A stretch of 64,000 bases of DNA, taken from Volvox africanus (Eukaryota > Chlorophyta > Chlorophyceae > Chlamydomonadales > Volvocaceae). The translations under genes and the position numbers were made by a program. The stretch is taken from NCBI GenBank assembly GCA_030268105.1, contig BSDZ01000008.1, positions 4,278,001 to 4,342,000 on the forward strand, in the 5' to 3' direction. This document shows, in pieces, positions 12,493 through 25,158 of the stretch (within the stretch, counting starts at the first letter, position 1; the number at the start of each line of letters is the position of its first letter). The notes beneath the pieces are model-generated. The model was not told the DNA's origin, did no database searches, and saw only the letters and a program-made list of their open reading frames with translations.

Positions 12493-13095
12493 GCGGCTTG
12501 ATGTGCCTCGTGCTATGCCGAAGCGTTGACCAGGGGCCTGTCCCGTTTTGGATGCGCCCGTATTGTTCTCCGTGTGATAGCGAGGAGCTTTGCCGGGTAT
12601 CAGAGGACAGCAGGTTGGACGTGTGACGTGGTAGGCTCCGGTGGGATTTACGGATAGGTTGCAGTGATTTACCGCAGGGTTTAGTATTCCGCTCTTTAAG
12701 TGCATGCAAAGCAGTACCGGCGCTTGGAGGTGCGCGTAAGGCTGGTTTGCCACCACTGACTTAGATGAACCGCGACTCGAAAGGAGACGGTTGAGCGGGG
12801 TCGATACGTGGAACAACGTGATCTGACACAAGACACCTGATTTTTAAACGCGTTCGGGTTGGTGGTTACATAGTTGCTATAGTGGCCTAAATTTCCGAAA
12901 GGCCTCAAGCAGGTGATAGGTAATTTTAGCATCTATACGTTTCTCTCCCGTGATTCCCGGAGATTAGATTGTCCCCAATATTTATTCTCTTGCAGGCCAC
13001 ATTCGCCTTCCCCCGAAGGCTTAAGATGACGCACAGATCATCTCAGGCACGTGCCTTTCTCCGGTTTTACGTGACATTTTTCCGGCATCTGCGGC

Positions 13096-13100
13096 TGTAA
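13096..13100 (+). terminator. Candidate TGTAA poly(A) signal of RING gene
   Basis: TGTAA about 600 bases after the RING gene stop, in the sense orientation. Assignment by motif and position only. Confidence 0.4.
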
Positions 13101-14721
13101 GGACTGACGGAGCTTCTGACAAACGCTGTTAATAATGTGTACAAATGTCGCGCGTCTGTTAATTATGCTGCATGCTATGGATTCATATGTGGACATTTTA
13201 GTACACTGACAAGTGTTACATTCTCGCGACGTTGATTCCTACGGCACATGAATTTACGGGGAAACGTTCTCCGGGAACAGTTAAGCTAACCAACGAGCTA
13301 GTATAACCACTAAGTAGCGGCACAGATACCGGCCCACACGATAGCACAGGTACATGCCTATTACATCAGCTAATCTGCTGAGCAGAGTACGGGTTTTGCT
13401 AGTGCAGTGAGTAGCACTTGGATTACTGCAGGAAGAGTAGGGTCTTGGGAACCTTAGTAACATACGCAGTTTGTCTGGTTTTGGCTACCCATGTATTGAT
13501 TGGTCCCGTGCATTGGTCTCGTACACTAATGAACCAATTATCAATTGTCGATCAGGTTTCAGCTGTTTCATGCCCTAAAAATATGAAATGCAAAACGTTA
13601 TATACGCTAGGATTCCTTGCGAGTCACCTAGACAACAGATCGAGGTCATCATGCGTTGGGAAAGACTTGTAGAGGTGCCATAGTGGTTACGACAAAGGAC
13701 GTTAGATAGAAACAACAGAGCCCGGTTATTTCGTGTCCAAGTGTAATAAACATATTAACCCGTCCCGTATTCTCGTTCAACAAATAATCTCCAGCTAAAC
13801 ATGCAGCTACTTGTTCTTCCCAACAGCACAGGAAGCCCGTCAATTATTCTCCCCCCTCCGACATGAAATTCCCCCAGAGGCAGCCCCAGAAAAAACAGGT
13901 GTGTACATGCAGTCCCTTCAGTTCTTAACACCTTGGGGCCCTTGTGAGCGGACGTACGCGTGCGACAGATGATCATTTACCCGTCATCACGGCCATCGAC
14001 CAATTCACGCTTTTGCTCATGAGCAAGTTTCATTCTACCTTTTAATTTGTTGTCTTTCCTACTAATATTACGGCATCCAGGAGGGGGGGATTGACATACG
14101 CACGGGGGGATGACAGCCTTCCACAACTGCCAGCCCTGCACCATATCTACACGACATGCATAGGGGGGAGCTGCTGCAATGGTAAACATATTTTGGGCAG
14201 GAATTAGTATTATTTAACCCTGCATCGAACATTCACTCACGGGACAACCACACATGAGACTGTTGAGCCATAGCGCTGGGTTGCACCGTTGTTCTGCACG
14301 ATATAGTCGTGATGACAAGCTTTGGCCAACAATCAACTCAGCTTTAATATTGACATAACAAGCAAAGAAGTTTACACATATCAGACTGTGGTAGGAGCCC
14401 TCTGGAGAAAGTGCCAGGGAGCTATGCATGTCGACAAGGTCGTTCAAGATGAGAAAAGGTCCACGAAAAAGAAGCCATAATCGTGCTTAGCTCGTTTTGC
14501 TGCGTTAGTCATAGCACAACCATCACTGCTGGCCGCTCCTGCGGACAGCGGCGGAGGGCTACAGGCAATAGAGTACGTAATCAACATTCCAGCCAAGTGA
14601 TACCATATCCTGCGGCCAATTACAGTTCCTGAAAACCCCGGAAGACATCCTTAGATCAGAAAACTTGGACGGCCGGCACGATTCACACAAAATGGACATA
14701 GCTAGGTCAGCTCCTTACCAA

Positions 14722-14726
14722 TTACA
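14722..14726 (-). terminator. Candidate TGTAA poly(A) signal, minus-strand gene
   Basis: TTACA on the plus strand, TGTAA in the sense of the gene ending at 15123, about 400 bases past its stop. Confidence 0.4.
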
Positions 14727-15122
14727 TCATCGAGCCTATTTGAATTGCCTAAAATTTAATGAAATCCATGGGATCAGGATAACATCTCCAAAGCCATGCA
14801 GGATCGGCTGAACGAATATGGATACACCATGCATTCCCACCCTGATTGCCCCAATCCGAAAACCCCGTCCACCGTGCATGCATGCCCCACGCCCCTCGAA
14901 TCGGCCATGCTTGCCCATGCAATGAAATATTATCATTTAACTTTTAAAAGTTATGCAAAACTTCTGAGAACGAAACATAAGCATACAGGACATCGCCAAA
15001 ACCACCCAGTAACTTCGAAGAAAACAGATGCATACCTCAGCTCCGACAATGTAATGACAATGTGCATACCTCAAAACCTGCTTAGCACTTCTGCCCAGCG
15101 AGTCAAGTGGATTTGATCGTAT

Positions 15123-17121
15123 CTAACTGTCCCATGGAGACACAGCTTTACCCGCGGACGAACATGATCCCGGCTCAGTGATTGATGACGTAGTCTGCCA
15201 CAACTGCCAGTCCGATGGAAATTGCTGGGTGGTGACGGATCCACGTGACGGATTCACCCATGGGTCTGGGGGAGCCGCTTTATAAACAATGGAACTCTCT
15301 GTGTCCTTCTGCCCAAGCGTTCCGCTGGGGCTGTCGCATGACCATGAGGGATCTTCTTGCTGAGCTCCAGCACCAGCCACGTGCTGCATCTGTCCAACAT
15401 TGGGCCCATTGAGACCCACACGCCATGGTGATCCAGGGTGGGCTGCGCGCCACCAGCCAGCGTGGGCGCCAAGGAACTGAGGAGGCGGAGGTCCGTTGTC
15501 CAGCAATTTCCGTAGCTTGGGGTCTGCGATCCGGGCTCTAGCGTGAGAACCTTGGGTGGACACAGCATCGCTAAACACGCGTGCACCTCCAGCTACGCTA
15601 GGCTGAGACGAATCCTGCTGCTTGCTTCGAAGAGTATCAGCACCATTACCATGACCATGTCCCAAATTGTCCAGGATAGGCAAAGAGGTGTCCGGTGCCG
15701 CAGTTCCTGCTGAATCACGGATGGCGCTATCCTGATCAGCAGCAGAGGGCTTTGCCACTAGCGATGGTACCCATGGCAACTTGCTTCTCAAGAAGGCAGT
15801 TGATGATCCGACTGCCCCAGCCTGGACTAAGCCAACGACGAGCCAGGCCACTAGCCCCACGCCCCCCATCAAGGCCACGAGGGGTAAGGTCGGTTTTGTA
15901 TCAACAGACTCGCATAAATCCAGTATTAGCGGCAAGATACTCTGGAGGATGGATTCCCCCTCAACATATTCTTGGCTGTGTAAACAGAGCTTCTGGAGAG
16001 ACGGCGTCGTTGCGAATAACGTCCCCGTCAACCATTCCTTGGCCGGCCACCAGTTCTGCTCCAGCATATCTGACGAAGCCTGGACATTTGCTGGTATGGG
16101 GGATGTGCTGGTGTCGTAACAGGGTCCCGTGGACGATGCACTATTGGGGCTTGTATCGCACGTATCTCTGCCAATCTCACTTTCCGTGATGTAGGATGTC
16201 CCTTCATCTGAGCGCTGTATTGGTTTAGAATTATTGACTTCCTCCACTCCGGTTGAAACTTCCGAGGCTCTAACCTGCTGCCGTACATTATCACTCGCAT
16301 CCAAAAACTGAGTTTCCGTACTTCTGCTCGCCTGCAGTTCCCCGCCAATCGCCGGCCTGACCTGAGCTGTCCCAACGCTAGATGGAGGACAGCTGCTCTC
16401 GCCGCCTTCAACAGCCCGAGCACATGCTAAATCCGAAGCTCGGGGAGCGCTACTATTTCCGAGACTCCCATCCACCTGCTGAAACATTGACGTTGGAGCA
16501 TTAATTGTTGTTGACGCCCGAACGGATGTTTCAGATGGGATGGCGGAAAGGAAGCTGGATTCTGCGTGCTTGTCGTCTATCTTCCAAAATGGTTTAGAAC
16601 TGTTTTCACGTCTGTTACGAAGAATCTCCTCAAGAAGTTGAACCAATTCGGTGTCTGACATTTCCGCCAACCTATGACGAATGAACAGCACAGACAAAGG
16701 TATGAGGCAATATAAGGCAATCCAACAGAGCTTCTGTATCCCCGAGAACAGCTCACCCCTCTGCAAATTCGCTGATCACAAGGTCCTCCACTTTCCTCCG
16801 TTCCAAAACGAGAAGAGTCGGGGAATGTTCAGAGGATGTCCTGCTGCATAGCTCATGCATTAAAGAAAGAAAAATAGACATTATAACTATTGCGTAGACT
16901 TACGATAGGGCGGAGTGATCAACCGAAGCAAAGGATGCGAAGGCTCCGGAGGTCAGGAACAGCAGCGTAGCTCCCGTTGCACCAATTGCACGCACAATAT
17001 GTTGGGTTACAGGACATGAGCCATATGTAACGTGTTTCGGAGGGCACTTGCATACAGTCGCCTGCTTTTTGGTCGGCAAAGTACTCGACTGCAGCAGAGG
17101 GAAATGCGACAACGTCCACAT
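15123..17121 (-). CDS. Unknown protein with two hydrophobic segments
   Basis: Not recognised. Three exons fit splice sign and phase: 16904-17121 (donor GTAAGT), 16757-16843 (donor GTGAGC) and 15123-16671; about 617 residues. Residues 1-45 are Ser/Thr/Lys-rich without acidic residues and could be an organelle-targeting sequence. A first hydrophobic stretch (AIGATGATLLFLTSGAF) spans about 46-63, and a second (LVALMGGVGLVAWLVVGL) about 364-388. Between and after them the protein is Ser/Thr/Gln-rich and likely disordered. Just after exon 2 comes an acidic-basic helix, EMSDTELVQLLEEILRNRR. The large reading frame also runs back through the 85-base second intron, where it would code a hydrophobic run. 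I read that run as intronic because both splice sites are strong and the phases match. A membrane or organelle role is inference only. Confidence 0.6.
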
Positions 17122-17535
17122 TATAATGTGACAACATCATACACTCACTTAGAAACCAACTCCTATAATGAACACAACTGTCGTCCTTTGGACCAAAGTG
17201 ATGACCGTTAGTGGCTGGCACTTGGGCCTTATAAATATAAGTTACCTTGTACCTCCTCTAGGAAACTGTTCTACCTCATGAAATAAGCCCCATGTATCTT
17301 GTTTAGGCTCAAGTTTGGTTTGTATTTCTCCAGCGCTCCTGGACGCGAATTTTGATAAGCATAGAATGCCGTACTTTGAGCCCCGTACGGACGCGGAGAT
17401 GGGATTATATATAAGTGCAATTTCCCTGAACATAACTCAATCGCCCCTGGAACAAGGCTCTTCACGGGCCATGGGAAGCTGGAGCAACCTCAGTCGCTTC
17501 TGGCAGCTGTGGCACCATGTCTGGAATTGCTCTGG

Positions 17536-17599
17536 GAACTATATCTGGGAACTTGTGTACCCACCACGAACTATATCTGGGAACTTGTGTACCCACCAC
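17536..17599. repeat. 32-bp tandem duplication
   Basis: Two adjacent identical 32-base units, 17536-17567 and 17568-17599, in intergenic DNA; identity indicates a recent duplication. Confidence 0.9.
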
Positions 17600-18750
17600 C
17601 CATCAGATGCGAACACGGACGTACCCCAGCTACGGCCCCCATCTTGTGTGTAGCCTCTGTCATATCGAACATCCACACCCAGAACCCTGCCGGGCTTGCC
17701 AGAATCTGCCGGGGACACGGGGCGTGTCGAACAACTCCCGCCTGAATTAGAAAGATAACATGGGCATGTATGCTAGGATAGCGAGTTAAGAATAAAGGCG
17801 AGGATAGATACTTAGGATATATCAGGCGCAGGCGCTAGATTAGCCTGATATTTGTTTTTAGAGGGAACAAAGGGTAGTAAGGTTGTGATTTGGTGTTGGG
17901 TACTGGGAGGGGGTGAGGGCTCCTCCAAAATAGTCATTTATGTTGATGCTTAGGTTTGGTTCGGTTTGGTTCTCTTCTTGCCGTCGCTTGCCTCAGGTCC
18001 TTATGTACATAACGCTTGTCATAAGCGCTAATATATAGGCCCGTTCGTTGACACAAAGGGAGTTCGACACGCCAAGGCGCTGCCAGCACTGCCCGGGCAC
18101 CATCACAACGTAGCAAAGATGCTGCACAGACGCACTCTGACATATGTACAAACTTGGGAATCCATTCAATCAATCACGGTATATAACTTCCAGGCACCGT
18201 TGTGGGAGTACTTCTCTTAGGAGAACACGCATAGTGAAAGGACATGCACTAGTGCTCAGGGGTATAGTGCTTACGTCGTTTCCTGCACAAGCCTCGGGCG
18301 GGGAAATGAATGTGTGTACTCCACCTCCCCCCGTCACAAAATATCTATTATACAACAATGAAATGCACGGCTTCTGCACGTAAAGAATTAACGTTTCTAA
18401 TGTTCATGGATTTGGGCTTACTGTCGCAAGGCATGCTATTTTACAATTTAAGTTCATGTAAGTTCAGGTGACAAGCACAAGCAGGAAACAAATCGCAGGT
18501 CAAATTATCTGTAAAAATCCTAAAAGTAAAACTACCATTATAACGTTTTGCAGCTGATATATAAGGTGCTGATCGAGCACATGTGCATGGAGCACATGTC
18601 CATATCACTTTGCATTGGCCACCAACGGTCGGCAAGCGACCTGGTAGTTCGTTGCGCTTCAATCTATCACATTCACACTAAGGCACATTTCGCCTATTGA
18701 ACTCCAATTTCAACTATATGTTGTATGTCGAGCCATATGATTTCCTTTCC

Positions 18751-18760
18751 TATAAATAGG
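18751..18760 (+). promoter_or_regulatory. TATA box of NAPE-PLD-type gene
   Basis: TATAAATAGG, a near-perfect TATA box, begins 65 bases before the ATG at 18816. A start site about 30 bases downstream would leave a 5' UTR of roughly 30 bases, which favours the ATG at 18816 over the in-frame ATG at 18948. Confidence 0.6.
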
Positions 18761-18815
18761 CGAGGGCAAAGCTACGCGTGTAAGAACGTTAATATTTTTA
18801 AAAGGGAAAACACGC

Positions 18816-21800
18816 ATGCGATTCAATTTTTTTGCTCACAGCAAAAAATGGTCGAGGCAACTCTATAACCCATTGAGCTGCGCTGTATTTGATGTACAAA
18901 GGGATAGCTTGACAACCCCTTATTATAAATTTTCCAATCTTATTTCCATGTTTTCTAGTCAAAGGGAAGCGGATGCCGCCTGTCCAATCCCCGATGGGAA
19001 GCAAATGGACGCCAGCGCCCCTACACATCACATTAAAAACACCGGCGCATTTGGTCCACGTTTCCAAAATCCTTGGGATACCTATGAAGAGCGCTCCTTG
19101 ATTCATGTGAGTCCCGCAGGCCTCCGTGCCTGGCATGACCCTGCATGACTGTTTATGGTTTAGGTTTTACTCATCCTTTGAGTCAGTCCAGGTGTTTTGC
19201 CCTTATTCCCAATACATTATTCCCAATCCGCATATTCGTACCCACGGGGTCCCTCACTCCCTCCGCCCCACATGCAGGCCTGGAAATGGCACAGGGAGAA
19301 GAGGAAGTCAGGCATCCCAATGGAGCCGCACCTAGTGGGAAACTTGCACCCGACGGAAGAGGACTTCTGGTGGGGACTTGGGGGTTTCCTGCATTGAAGA
19401 CGTGTGTTTGGAACTGGATGAATGTCTTCCGGTAACGTCAGAAGTATGCAAATTCCTCCCGAAGTGACACTCATTAGCTTAACCCGTGGCCGCCGCAGGT
19501 TTTTACGTCATTGTCCGGCGCCATACTGCGTTCCCGGAGAATTCCTGTCTCTCTCTGCCACAATCCAACAAGATTCGCGCATGACACATTACAATTAGCA
19601 CAGATGACCCCCGTGTACGACCCCCGTTGCCTTAAACCCTCTCCGGGCCTGTAGCCGTGCTTTTCCGCTCAACCCGGTGGACTGGAGTGCTCTGGCAGCC
19701 CCACCCGCGGACGGCGTGCAAGCCGTATGGATAGGTCACGCCACAGTGCTTGTACAAGTGGGTTACAAACGTGCTTCAGACATGATATCTGTGACGCACC
19801 CAAGGCGCGATGTCGGCAGATTCCGATGCGTACAACTGAGGTTGCAGCTTGGGCTCTAACTCTCAACCGATCGTACACTTAGAACAGTACGACCGGTTGC
19901 AAGTTAGAGCCCAAGCAACCGGCTTCTAGAGTGAACATCTTGGCTTCGAATTTAGTCGTGCAGCTTCTGCGCAGAGAGGGGTGCCCTGTGCCAGGGAAGG
20001 GTCCGAAAGCGCGTGCCAGACACGGTCTTTTGTTGCTGGAATCGCCTCTTCTGAGATCCGACTCGCTGTCCCCGTGACCGCTTCTTTCTACGCCAGTGCG
20101 TGTGCACCGTCACAACGTCGTACAACGTGTATTCCTCGACAGCTTTCTGCGGCATCACTACTGCCTAAATGGCTCGCACTTTCTTGGGGAATTCCTAACG
20201 TCCCTGTGTTTGCTCCGTAGATGGGCGGCCTGAACTTCATCACCGACCCGGTGTTCAGCCAGCGATGTGCCCCAGTGCAGGTGCGGCTATTGCGGGTTCC
20301 TGTCGTAGAACGCCGATCGGATTGATTAGATCGGATTGCGTATTGTTGTTCTGCAAATCATTCGTCGCTTTGTTACCAGAGGGTTGGCCCCTCTAATCCA
20401 TATTGGTTCGCTATAAGACATTCGCCGTATTTGTTGTCTCAATGGGAAGAAGGGAAATCCAGGTTGAATTGAAGGGTTTGAAGGCTGGATCTTAACTTCT
20501 AACATTCCCGCTTCATCTATGTCCGCCCGAGTATTTTCCTCGACATTTCCGTTCGACAACGCCGATCCGTTCCTCATCTCGGGGGTTGGTCCGCAGTTCG
20601 CCGGTCCCAGTCGGGTGGTCGCGCCGGCGTTGACGTGCACGGAGCCCCAGATGCCGCCCCTGGATTTTGTACTGCTGTCCCACAACCACTACGACCACTT
20701 GGACACGCGTTCCGTACGGACGCTCAACCGTCAGTACGGCAAGGTATGGCGAAACTCGGGTCTAACAGGGTGAGGAGGAGGGACACCGGGCTCATTGCAG
20801 CAGCCGCTGGTCGATGGACTTTCCTCACCCTGGCAGAGGGCCCGATAAACTTAATTTAGGGTTTGCGAACCAGTCCGAGTAGTTCGGGCTGAACTGCACC
20901 TGATCCCGCCTGTCTCCTAGTCGCCTGCGAATAGATTATAGCTATCCGACGAATCGCTGTCCGCAGCCCAGGTCACGAAGCTGCGGATGCTTTCTCTCGT
21001 CATAAGTTTTAAGCAATACCGCATCCCGCCACCATTGGAATGTGCTGGTGGTACCTCCTGCTTGCGCACCCCACCGCTGCCTGGGTTCGTCCTGGGATGA
21101 CAGCGACGCCCATCAGTGCTTGACAGAGGGGGGGATCTTGGTCTGGATTGCTTGAACCCACATGCCCCGTGGGAGGCGATCCAGTCTCCGCGCCTTACCT
21201 ATTCCGCGTCTTAGTCAATGGCCCGTGCCGTCTTCGACCAGATGCATATGGAGAACCCATCCCCTGGGTGCTGACCCCCCATGTACCCCCAATGTCGGCC
21301 GCTGGTTTTCAGGCGCTGACCTGGTATGTGCCGCTTGGTCTGCGTGCCTGGTTCGCCTGCGAGGGGGTTGCAGGCAATGTCGTGGAGATGGACTGGTGGC
21401 TGAGTGTAGAACACACAAACGCCAGCAGCGGCAAAAGGTATTGCGAGCGTACGGAGGTGCTGTACTTCATTTGTTGCTTGAGGGCCTGTACGCAAGGGGT
21501 TAATTGCACTTGCGGCTGGGAAGACGTCTCCTCTTTATTAGCAGCACGCACATTCGGTATAGTTTCATCAGCACGTGTACTAATGAACACGCATGCTGCT
21601 AATCAGGATGAACTGTTTTCCTATTGCAGCACTGTTGTTACAAGTCCCATTAGTTCCCATAGGCTTTACCCTGCCGCCCGGCGTTCTTCCCGCCGAAATA
21701 TTCAATCACCAAATTTGTATTTCCAGACGTGCCGTGACTGACGTTGGCGCCGCTCCGCGCCGGCTTAACCAATGCAGAGTGACGATTACGATGGTACCCG

Positions 21801-23578
21801 CACAACATTGGAGCGCACGAGGTAGGAAAAGCAGACGCTGCCGAATGGACATAGTGAGCCGCTCACTTCTAGCCAGTTTCGTTGGGACTCCCACGTTGGA
21901 AATCTGACGCCGTCATGCCCATCATACGTGCCTGGAGAGCGCCCAAGACGTTGTAGGCAAGAGCATACGACTCAAAAGCACTCGGCAAGCCGGGATCAGA
22001 ACAGTCTATGATCATCTATGATCATCGCACTTGGCACATGGCACTTGGCACTATGAGACGATGGCTGACACGTGTGAGTTTGGGGGACAGGAATGGATTT
22101 CAGGTCCTCCTGGATCAGGCATCGCCCATGTCCATAGCGGCCTATTCCCAATTTCCTGACGCCGAAGGCGCATGGTTACTTTGGTCAAGTGGCCACGGCC
22201 CAAGGCGCGTTTCACGAAATGCACTTCACCGTGCACCATCTCGGCGCAAGCCAAAAATTTGTTTTCGCATTTCCGCATTTTTGCGCCCCCGTGTCCTGCT
22301 TTGCAATACAGGCGCCTCTTAACGTTTTGGATCACGCGCGCAGGCATACTGGACCGTTTCCGCACGCTATGGGGTGGTTACGTGGTGTCTGCCTCTCCGC
22401 AGCCCATTGGGGCAGCCAATTGCGGTCAGGAGGCGGAAGCCGGTAAAGCAGGAAACGGCAAGGAGACTCACAAAGAGGCTGCGGCAAGGATAGCTGCTAC
22501 TGCTGACGGCGAAACCGCCTCAAAGATCCCTGCAGCTGCTACACCGCTGCGCTTCTACTTTGCGGGGGACACGGGATACTGCCCGGTGTTTAAGGAAATC
22601 GGGGCGCGGCTGGGGCCCATTGACCTGGCGGCCATCCCCATTGGCGCCTATGAGCCGAGGTAAGGGGTGTGGGGCGGACAGGAGACCCGGACAGGCCCGA
22701 GGAGATTGTCCGGGGCCAGGCTGAAAGCGGCGTAGTCCGCAAAGTGCCTTCGTACTACCATAGCCCTCGGCTGCTGCATTTGGGATGTTCAGACTTTCGG
22801 TGTCACGATACGCTATCTTGGTTTTTATTCATGTAGGCAGCATCGTTCTGGTCTCGCTCACGTGTGTGGCTGCCGCTGGGGCGTTGCCCTCGCCGCCACA
22901 GGTGGTTCATGAAACCGCAACATACTAATCCGGAAGAGGGCCTTCAAATCGCGCTAGACGTGCGAGCGGCCGTTAGTATTGGCATTCACACCGCTACGTG
23001 GAGCCTCACGGATGAGCCGCTGGATGAGCCGCCCGCAAGGTGTGTAACGTAACGTAACGCACTGGTACGGCGTCGCGTCGCTCCACCGGTTACACTGCGG
23101 TGAGCCATGCCTGGCCACAGTTTTGCATGCGGAAATAAGTGCCTTGTGGCACGTACAAATCATCGTTTTCTTGCACCTACCGGGTCAGCCATGGGGGATG
23201 CCTGTAGGGTTTTGCGGGGGGGTATCTTATCCTGATGTGGCTCCCTAGCGTGACTGGACGCCACACGCGCCACAACTCAAGAGAGTCTGAGACTGGTAAA
23301 GACTAACGAGCAGGGTGTTGGACCTCCCTGGGAGCTATAATGTAGTGCTGCTATGTGACGTAGTGCGAGCCTAAGAAAAGAGACTCAGGGGGCCTCATCT
23401 AAGCCTCTCCCTCTCCTGCTTTATTTGCCCTCTCATTGGCTGTGACAGACTCCAGGCTGCTGTTCAAGAGCGGGGCCTGCCTGAATCGTCGTTTGTGACG
23501 CTGCAACACGGCGAGATGGCTGTGGTGCGTGGCGGGAGGCTGGAGAACCAACCCAAGACGCTTCCGGTGAGGGTTTAG
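18816..23578 (+). CDS. NAPEPLD: NAPE-hydrolysing phospholipase D (metallo-beta-lactamase fold)
   Basis: Predicted zinc hydrolase releasing N-acylethanolamine from N-acyl-phosphatidylethanolamine at membranes. Ten exons keep phase throughout: 18816-19106, 19278-19369, 19655-19757, 20221-20280, 20597-20743, 21313-21437, 21778-21821, 22344-22659, 22902-23039, 23449-23578; 481 residues. Family landmarks in order: [34 protein letters not shown], the metal motif SHNHYDHLD (HxHxDH at about 211-216), WYVPLG, DWW, VPAQHW (His about 283), [18 protein letters not shown] (Asp about 363), [18 protein letters not shown] and a last ligand His about 422. All expected metal ligands are present. Odd points: an Ala/Gly/Glu-rich insertion of about 50 residues between LWGGYVV and FAGDTGY, and IGIHTATW where homologues usually have IHWGTF. 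Length is above the roughly 400 residues usual in animals. Identification is firm, substrate less so. Confidence 0.92.
19841..19919. repeat. Imperfect inverted repeat in NAPE-PLD intron 3
   Basis: Arms of about 33-36 bases, roughly 19841-19876 and 19887-19919, are largely reverse-complementary (both contain TTGGGCTCTAACT or its complement) around a short loop. The transcript could form a long hairpin inside the intron. It may be a MITE remnant or a small-RNA precursor. Confidence 0.75.
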
Positions 23579-24993
23579 TGCTCGGTCATTTTCACTGAGG
23601 GTGGACGGGTGAGACCAAGCGTGGTGCCACTCCGTAATCGAATTGTGCGATCTTCAGCGAGAGGCGAGTGGAAGAAGGAACAGAGATGGGGCGCTCTTGT
23701 CAATGCACTCTGGCCGCGTGAGGCCTGCTGCAGAGATGGTTCTGAAGTGTGATTTATTGCGCCCGCGACGCTGCATTGGATACATGTCTGTTCGGATTTG
23801 CTGGCTGGCTGTCAAATACTCGACGAATTTTCGATTTAAGATGTATAGGCCACGACGCTGAGGATACGCATGCTCGTATGACCTGCGACACGCTGAATGC
23901 ATTCAGGTGACGGGGGTGAGAATATATAAGATGTAACCTTCCCTTCCAAAAAGGCGTTCCCATCTCAGGACTGTGGTCAGGTTAAAACATGTCGTAATTA
24001 TTTGCCACTCATCATTTTTGTATTTGTATTTATGCTACTTACATCCCCCAACGACGGGGCGGGCTGCCAATAATGCATGAACGGAAATGTTGGGTTGCCA
24101 AGGACTGTGCAGCTTGACGGGCTAGATCAGCGTTTCACGAGGACGGCAGGTGTGAGGACCAGCTACGAAACCGTCCACACACATATCCCCAGCTGCATTA
24201 GAGGTGGCCGTTTCGGCCGGCCGGCTCAAAGGCAGCGTGAGGTGGGCCCCGCTTACAAGGTGACGTAGTAACATGTATGGTGCACGGTGAAGTGTGCTGT
24301 TTGGTTGTTGCGAAGAGGTGCAGGGTGATGAGGTCGCGACGCCGTTGAGGTTTCCAGGGGATTCATATATGCACACCTGGGGCAGGCGTGAGATGGAATG
24401 CAAGGACGGGGTTGCTGCTGGCTAATCGTGAACGTGTATCCCTCGACAGCGGATCCTTTACTTTGCCGTATAACGCACTCCACCGTGTGATACTTGACAG
24501 CCGGGAAAAAAGACAATACAGCCGATGCGGATCATGTGGGCTTTGCGGCGATGGCCAGCCGCATAAACGTTTGATGGGCATCCCAAGTCACCAGGTATGC
24601 GAAGATGCAAAACACATCCATCACAGTATTATAAACGTTCTTCTGCCCTCGCACACCTACAACCTTCAGTGCCGTAAAATCTCGTAACTAGCGTCTTAAA
24701 TGTAAATCATGTGTTCTTTTTCAATTTCGGACCCGTATGCGTCTCCCGGGCACCGCCCTCCTCCGCGGAAAGGCAGCGGGCCTAAGCCTCCCCGTCACGA
24801 CTAGGGAATCCGTTACTGGATCAGCCAAAGCCTACCGTACCGAGCAACATCATCATGAGGCGCAAATTGGCAATCTGGTCCCCTGCGTGAACCCCGGGCT
24901 GAGTGCCTTATAATGCACGATGGCGTTGACACTTACCTTTCTGAAGGGGGGCTGCAAATTCACAAATTTGTGGAGTTACGGGGGCTGTGTGAC
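23579..24993. other. NAPE-PLD 3' region and intergenic DNA
   Basis: No coding exon was recognised between the NAPE-PLD stop and the patatin-like exon on the opposite strand. I looked for a minus-strand Asp-Gly-Gly motif completing the patatin domain and found none. Confidence 0.45.
23932..23936 (+). terminator. Candidate TGTAA poly(A) signal of NAPE-PLD gene
   Basis: TGTAA in sense orientation about 355 bases after the stop codon, a usual distance for this class of alga. Confidence 0.45.
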
Positions 24994-25158
24994 CATTAAT
25001 CTTAACCGGTTCAAATACTATCGGAATAGACGCAGAAGCTCTACATGCCAAAGCGATTTCCACGTCAGGGGTGTTTCTACTATCAAAAATCTCAAGATCA
25101 CCAGTATCTCTCCTTGTTGCTGTAACTAGTAAATCTTTGAATGTTTCCGGCGCGATAA
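24994..25158 (-). pseudogene. Patatin-like phospholipase exon, isolated
   Basis: The minus strand encodes FKDLLVTATRRDTGDLEIF followed by PDVEIALACRASASIPIVFE and PVKING. This is the segment of patatin-like phospholipases (serine lipid acyl hydrolases) that precedes the catalytic Asp-Gly-Gly. The exon is bounded by an acceptor at 25158 and a weak GTCACA donor at 24994. A nearby minus-strand stretch at about 25330-25430 (MAAALDRNIHEGNVNL) could be the preceding exon. I found neither the GGxxG oxyanion loop, the GxSxG nucleophile elbow nor the DGG motif, so this is either a relic or a gene with exons I could not join. The wording resembles the bacterial-type subgroup of the family; transfer is possible but unproven. 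Confidence 0.5.

Larger units (their letters stand above)
12493..15122. other. Intergenic between convergent genes
   Basis: Contains the 3' ends of the RING gene from the left and of the unknown minus-strand gene from the right. No coding exon or structured RNA was recognised. Confidence 0.5.
17122..18815. other. Intergenic, divergent promoters
   Basis: Separates the unknown minus-strand gene from the plus-strand NAPE-PLD-type gene. Contains a short tandem repeat and the TATA box listed separately. No coding exon was seen. Confidence 0.5.

Noticed and set aside
15123..16766. Single-exon 547-residue protein starting at 16766
   Set aside because: The first 32 residues fall in an 85-base interval with strong donor and acceptor. 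Phases from two upstream exons fit only if it is an intron, and the frame starts with TTG, not ATG.
18948..18950. In-frame ATG as NAPE-PLD start
   Set aside because: Possible, but the TATA box at 18751 places transcription start just before the ATG at 18816, and the frame is open from there.
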